6,288 nt of DNA from positions 1-6,288 of the forward strand of contig JACCVC010000176.1 of assembly GCA_013698305.1 (NCBI GenBank). Direction: 5' to 3'. The notes under the pieces are model-generated. The model was not told the DNA's origin and made no database searches. It saw only the letters and a program-made list of their open reading frames with translations. Source of the stretch: Chloroflexia bacterium. Its GTDB lineage: Bacteria; Chloroflexota; Chloroflexia; Thermomicrobiales; UBA6265. How positions within the stretch are numbered: position 1 is the first letter of the stretch; each line of letters begins with the position of its first letter. Positions 4,876-6,288 of the stretch are shown here, piece after piece. Position numbers and translations under genes: made by a program.

Positions 4876-5943
4876 TCAGGATGCTGGCGTCGCACCAGGG
4901 GTGGCCGATGCGTCACTGACCGGCAGCAAGTCGCCGTTCCAGGCGGCGGCGATCTCGACATCCTCGGCGAGCAATCTCTGCTCCTTCATCCAGCTTCCGA
5001 ACGCATCCCAGCGCTCTTCGGTCTGGGTTCCGAACGTCACGTCGCCGTCCGACGTCCACAATGGCATCAGCAGCTCCAGCCCTTCGCGCTCGACGCCGGC
5101 GTCGAGGTCCGGGCTGGCGGCGAGGAGCACCTCGAGTGCGGCGTCGGGATCGGCGATGGCGTCGGTGTATCCCTGTTGTAGCGCACCGAGGAAAACGCTG
5201 ATCGCGTCTCCCTGTTCGGCGATGGTGTCCTCACCGGCGGCAACGATCAGCTCGTAGTAATCGGGGACGCCCCACTCCTCGACCCGGAGGTAGCGGACCG
5301 GGCTCCCCTGACGCTCGGCGAGGATGGTCTCGTGGGTCCAGTAGGATCCGATCACCGCGTCGGCCCGACCTGACAGCACGGCGGGGAGGAGGTCGAAACC
5401 GACGTTGACGACCTCGACATCGTCGATGCTGGCGCCGTCCTCCTCCAGCATCGTCTGCAGGTACGCGTCATCGCTGGGAAGCCCGGCAGTGCCGACCACC
5501 CTGCCCACCAGATCGGACGGAGTTTCGATATCGGAATCGGCGAGCATCATCAGGCAGTTCAGCGGGTGCTGGACCAGTGCCGCGACCGAAACGACCGGGA
5601 CCTCCTGCTCGCGGGCAAAAAGAATTTCGGAATGGTAGGAGATGCCGAACGTGTCACGGCCCGCGCCGACGGTCTGCAGCGCGGCGGCGGGGTCGGCGGG
5701 CGTGTAGATATCAAGCGCGAGGTTGGCGCCCTCGAAGTAGCCACGGTCCTGGGCGAGGTAGAGGCCGGCATGGTTGGCGTTGGGATACCAGTCGAGGGCG
5801 AGGGAGACAGAGGTCGGATCCTGGGCCAGCACGCCGGGAGTGAAGCGACCGGCGAATGTGATGCTGGCGGCGAGGCCAAGCGCTCCTTGAACGGCGGCGC
5901 GGCGATTGGTTCGATGAGACAGGTTATGGAGATGGTGAGACAT
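4876..5943 (-). CDS. NMT1/ThiY-like ABC-transporter substrate-binding protein (thiamine pyrimidine uptake)
   Basis: This 355-aa exported protein is of the NMT1/THI5-like family of periplasmic binding proteins. The family includes ThiY, which binds the thiamine pyrimidine precursor formylaminopyrimidine. A Tat-like signal is visible: NRRAAVQG (residues 13-20), a hydrophobic core (21-31) and a likely cleavage after VLA (38-40). Next comes the family hallmark LDWYPNANHAGLY (50-62), then QDRGYFEG, the GISYHSEIL ligand-cleft segment and DLVGRVVGTAG. The tail ATPGATPAS is low-complexity. The ATG at 5943 has GGAG 5 nt upstream; in-frame codons further upstream lie in the TPP riboswitch and are not coding. 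The riboswitch strongly supports a thiamine-related substrate. The permease and ATPase partners are not in this window. The family-level call is firm; the exact ligand is inferred. Confidence 0.9.
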   Translation of the reverse strand: MSHHLHNLSHRTNRRAAVQGALGLAASITFAGRFTPGVLAQDPTSVSLALDWYPNANHAGLYLAQDRGYFEGANLALDIYTPADPAAALQTVGAGRDTFGISYHSEILFAREQEVPVVSVAALVQHPLNCLMMLADSDIETPSDLVGRVVGTAGLPSDDAYLQTMLEEDGASIDDVEVVNVGFDLLPAVLSGRADAVIGSYWTHETILAERQGSPVRYLRVEEWGVPDYYELIVAAGEDTIAEQGDAISVFLGALQQGYTDAIADPDAALEVLLAASPDLDAGVEREGLELLMPLWTSDGDVTFGTQTEERWDAFGSWMKEQRLLAEDVEIAAAWNGDLLPVSDASATPGATPAS

Positions 5944-5953
5944 GGATTCTCCG

Positions 5954-6049
5954 ATTCCTACGCGGGGATGACCCCGATCAGGTTCGACGGTCGGTCGCGT
6001 CACTAGGCGACCCTCTCAGCCCGGCGCCACCGGGCTCCCGTTGCGGAAC
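5954..6049 (-). promoter_or_regulatory. TPP riboswitch (THI box)
   Basis: Read on the minus strand, the conserved parts occur in order: GGGAGCCC, a P3 hairpin (CCCGG-tggcg-CCGGG), CTGAGAGGG (the pyrimidine-sensing CUGAGA, 6019-6014), an optional GGTCGC...GCGACC stem (P3a), ACCTGATC (5983-5976), a CGGGG-tcat-CCCCG stem (5975-5962) and GCGTAGGAA (5963-5955). GTTCC (6049-6045) and GGAAT (5958-5954) can close P1. Known THI boxes bind thiamine pyrophosphate and shut off thiamine genes. The Shine-Dalgarno GGAG (5952-5949) starts only 1 nt beyond P1 and no terminator stem follows, so control is probably at translation initiation. Confidence 0.96.
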
Positions 6050-6079
6050 AGATATTCGATTGTGAGGCCATGCTACCAC

Positions 6080-6094
6080 ACCGGGAAGCCCGGT
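6080..6094 (-). terminator. Short perfect hairpin between the Uma2 fragment and the riboswitch
   Basis: ACCGGG (6080-6085) and CCCGGT (6089-6094) form a perfect 6-bp stem with a 3-nt loop, starting 9 nt beyond the Uma2-like stop codon on the minus strand. It is well placed to end that transcript, but no U-run follows. On the minus strand TGGTAGCAT just after it resembles an extended -10 for the riboswitch transcript; no good -35 is seen. Confidence 0.35.
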
Positions 6095-6103
6095 TCTGCC
6101 GCC

Positions 6104-6288
6104 CTATAGACCCTTGTAGATGCCATCCAGCGTTAACTCGGCCTCGGGACAAGGTACGGGGAACGCGCCGTCGTTGACGAGATCGGCACGTTGCCATACC
6201 CCGTCGTCGTCCCGAAAGTGGCGTTCGACACGCCTGGCGTCCTGATCGACGATGAGGTAGGCGCGCACGGAGGGAATCTGCCGGTAAA
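6104..6288 (-). CDS. Uma2/DUF820-family protein, C-terminal fragment
   Basis: The last 60 residues of a minus-strand gene run in from the right edge and stop at TAG (6106-6104). The sequence begins YRQIPSVRAYLIVDQDARRVERHFR, followed by WQRADLVNDGAFPVPCPEAELTLDGIYKGL. 'YR.IPS.r.YLiVdq....ve.y.r', a short strand with W, a loop, then 'l.l..iY.g' at the very end is the typical C-terminus of Uma2 (DUF820) proteins. These have a PD-(D/E)XK nuclease-like fold and are abundant in Chloroflexota and cyanobacteria, mostly with unknown roles. The catalytic part lies outside the window, so activity cannot be judged. Confidence 0.85.
   Translation of the reverse strand, partial: YRQIPSVRAYLIVDQDARRVERHFRDDDGVWQRADLVNDGAFPVPCPEAELTLDGIYKGL

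Noticed and set aside
5566..6006. 146-aa plus-strand open frame opposite the binding-protein signal region and riboswitch
   Set aside because: It overlaps a well-supported gene and riboswitch on the other strand, and its sequence is low-complexity Gly/Val/Arg.
1..6288. tRNA, rRNA, CRISPR array, toxin-antitoxin or defence system
   Set aside because: No cloverleaf, regularly spaced short repeats, or recognisable toxin, antitoxin or defence motifs were found on either strand; the only nuclease-like family is the partial Uma2 fragment.

Overview
The window looks like chromosomal DNA from a GC-rich bacterium, most likely Chloroflexota of the Thermomicrobia/Sphaerobacter kind. This is inferred from the Tat-like secreted binding protein ending in an Ala/Thr/Pro/Ser tail (ATPGATPAS), the Uma2-family fragment, the WYL regulator and REP-like GTAG hairpins. 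No 16S or other taxonomic marker is present, so the placement is tentative. Genes are short, mostly single-function and arranged in one- or two-gene units. There is no rRNA, tRNA, CRISPR array, transposase or phage gene.

Left part (1-1927). A 145-bp direct repeat occurs at 3-147 and 426-570 with only three mismatches. Between and partly inside the copies is a small minus-strand membrane-protein gene (73-324), whose last 24 residues are encoded by the repeat. To the right is a probable two-gene minus-strand operon: a LysE-type exporter (GTG start, 1316-1927) followed after 30 nt by a B3/4-domain protein (593-1285) related to the editing domain of PheRS beta.

Middle (1928-4220). A WYL-family HTH regulator (2073-3041, minus) stands back to back with a two-gene plus-strand unit: an isochorismatase-like cysteine hydrolase (3329-3919) and a 75-aa protein of unknown function whose start codon overlaps the hydrolase stop. 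The shared intergenic region holds several perfect palindromes that could be operators. Two short REP-like elements (GTAG plus a hairpin with a CCCGT loop) flank the regulator gene in the same orientation, at 1963-2016 and 3240-3288. Their stems differ in sequence but both still pair.

Right part (4221-6288). On the minus strand, a clear TPP (THI-box) riboswitch at 5954-6049 precedes an NMT1/ThiY-like pyrimidine-binding protein (4876-5943). After 89 nt comes a small nitroreductase-family flavoprotein (4244-4786) with its own good ribosome-binding site and a 7-bp inverted repeat upstream. The right edge cuts the C-terminus of a Uma2/DUF820 protein (6104-6288).

The recognised genes belong to known families. 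The less ordinary signals are the 145-bp repeat pair that supplies the end of a small gene, the REP-like pair with compensating stem changes, the exporter plus editing-domain pair, and the riboswitch-led binding protein with a nitroreductase next to it where a permease and ATPase would usually be expected.
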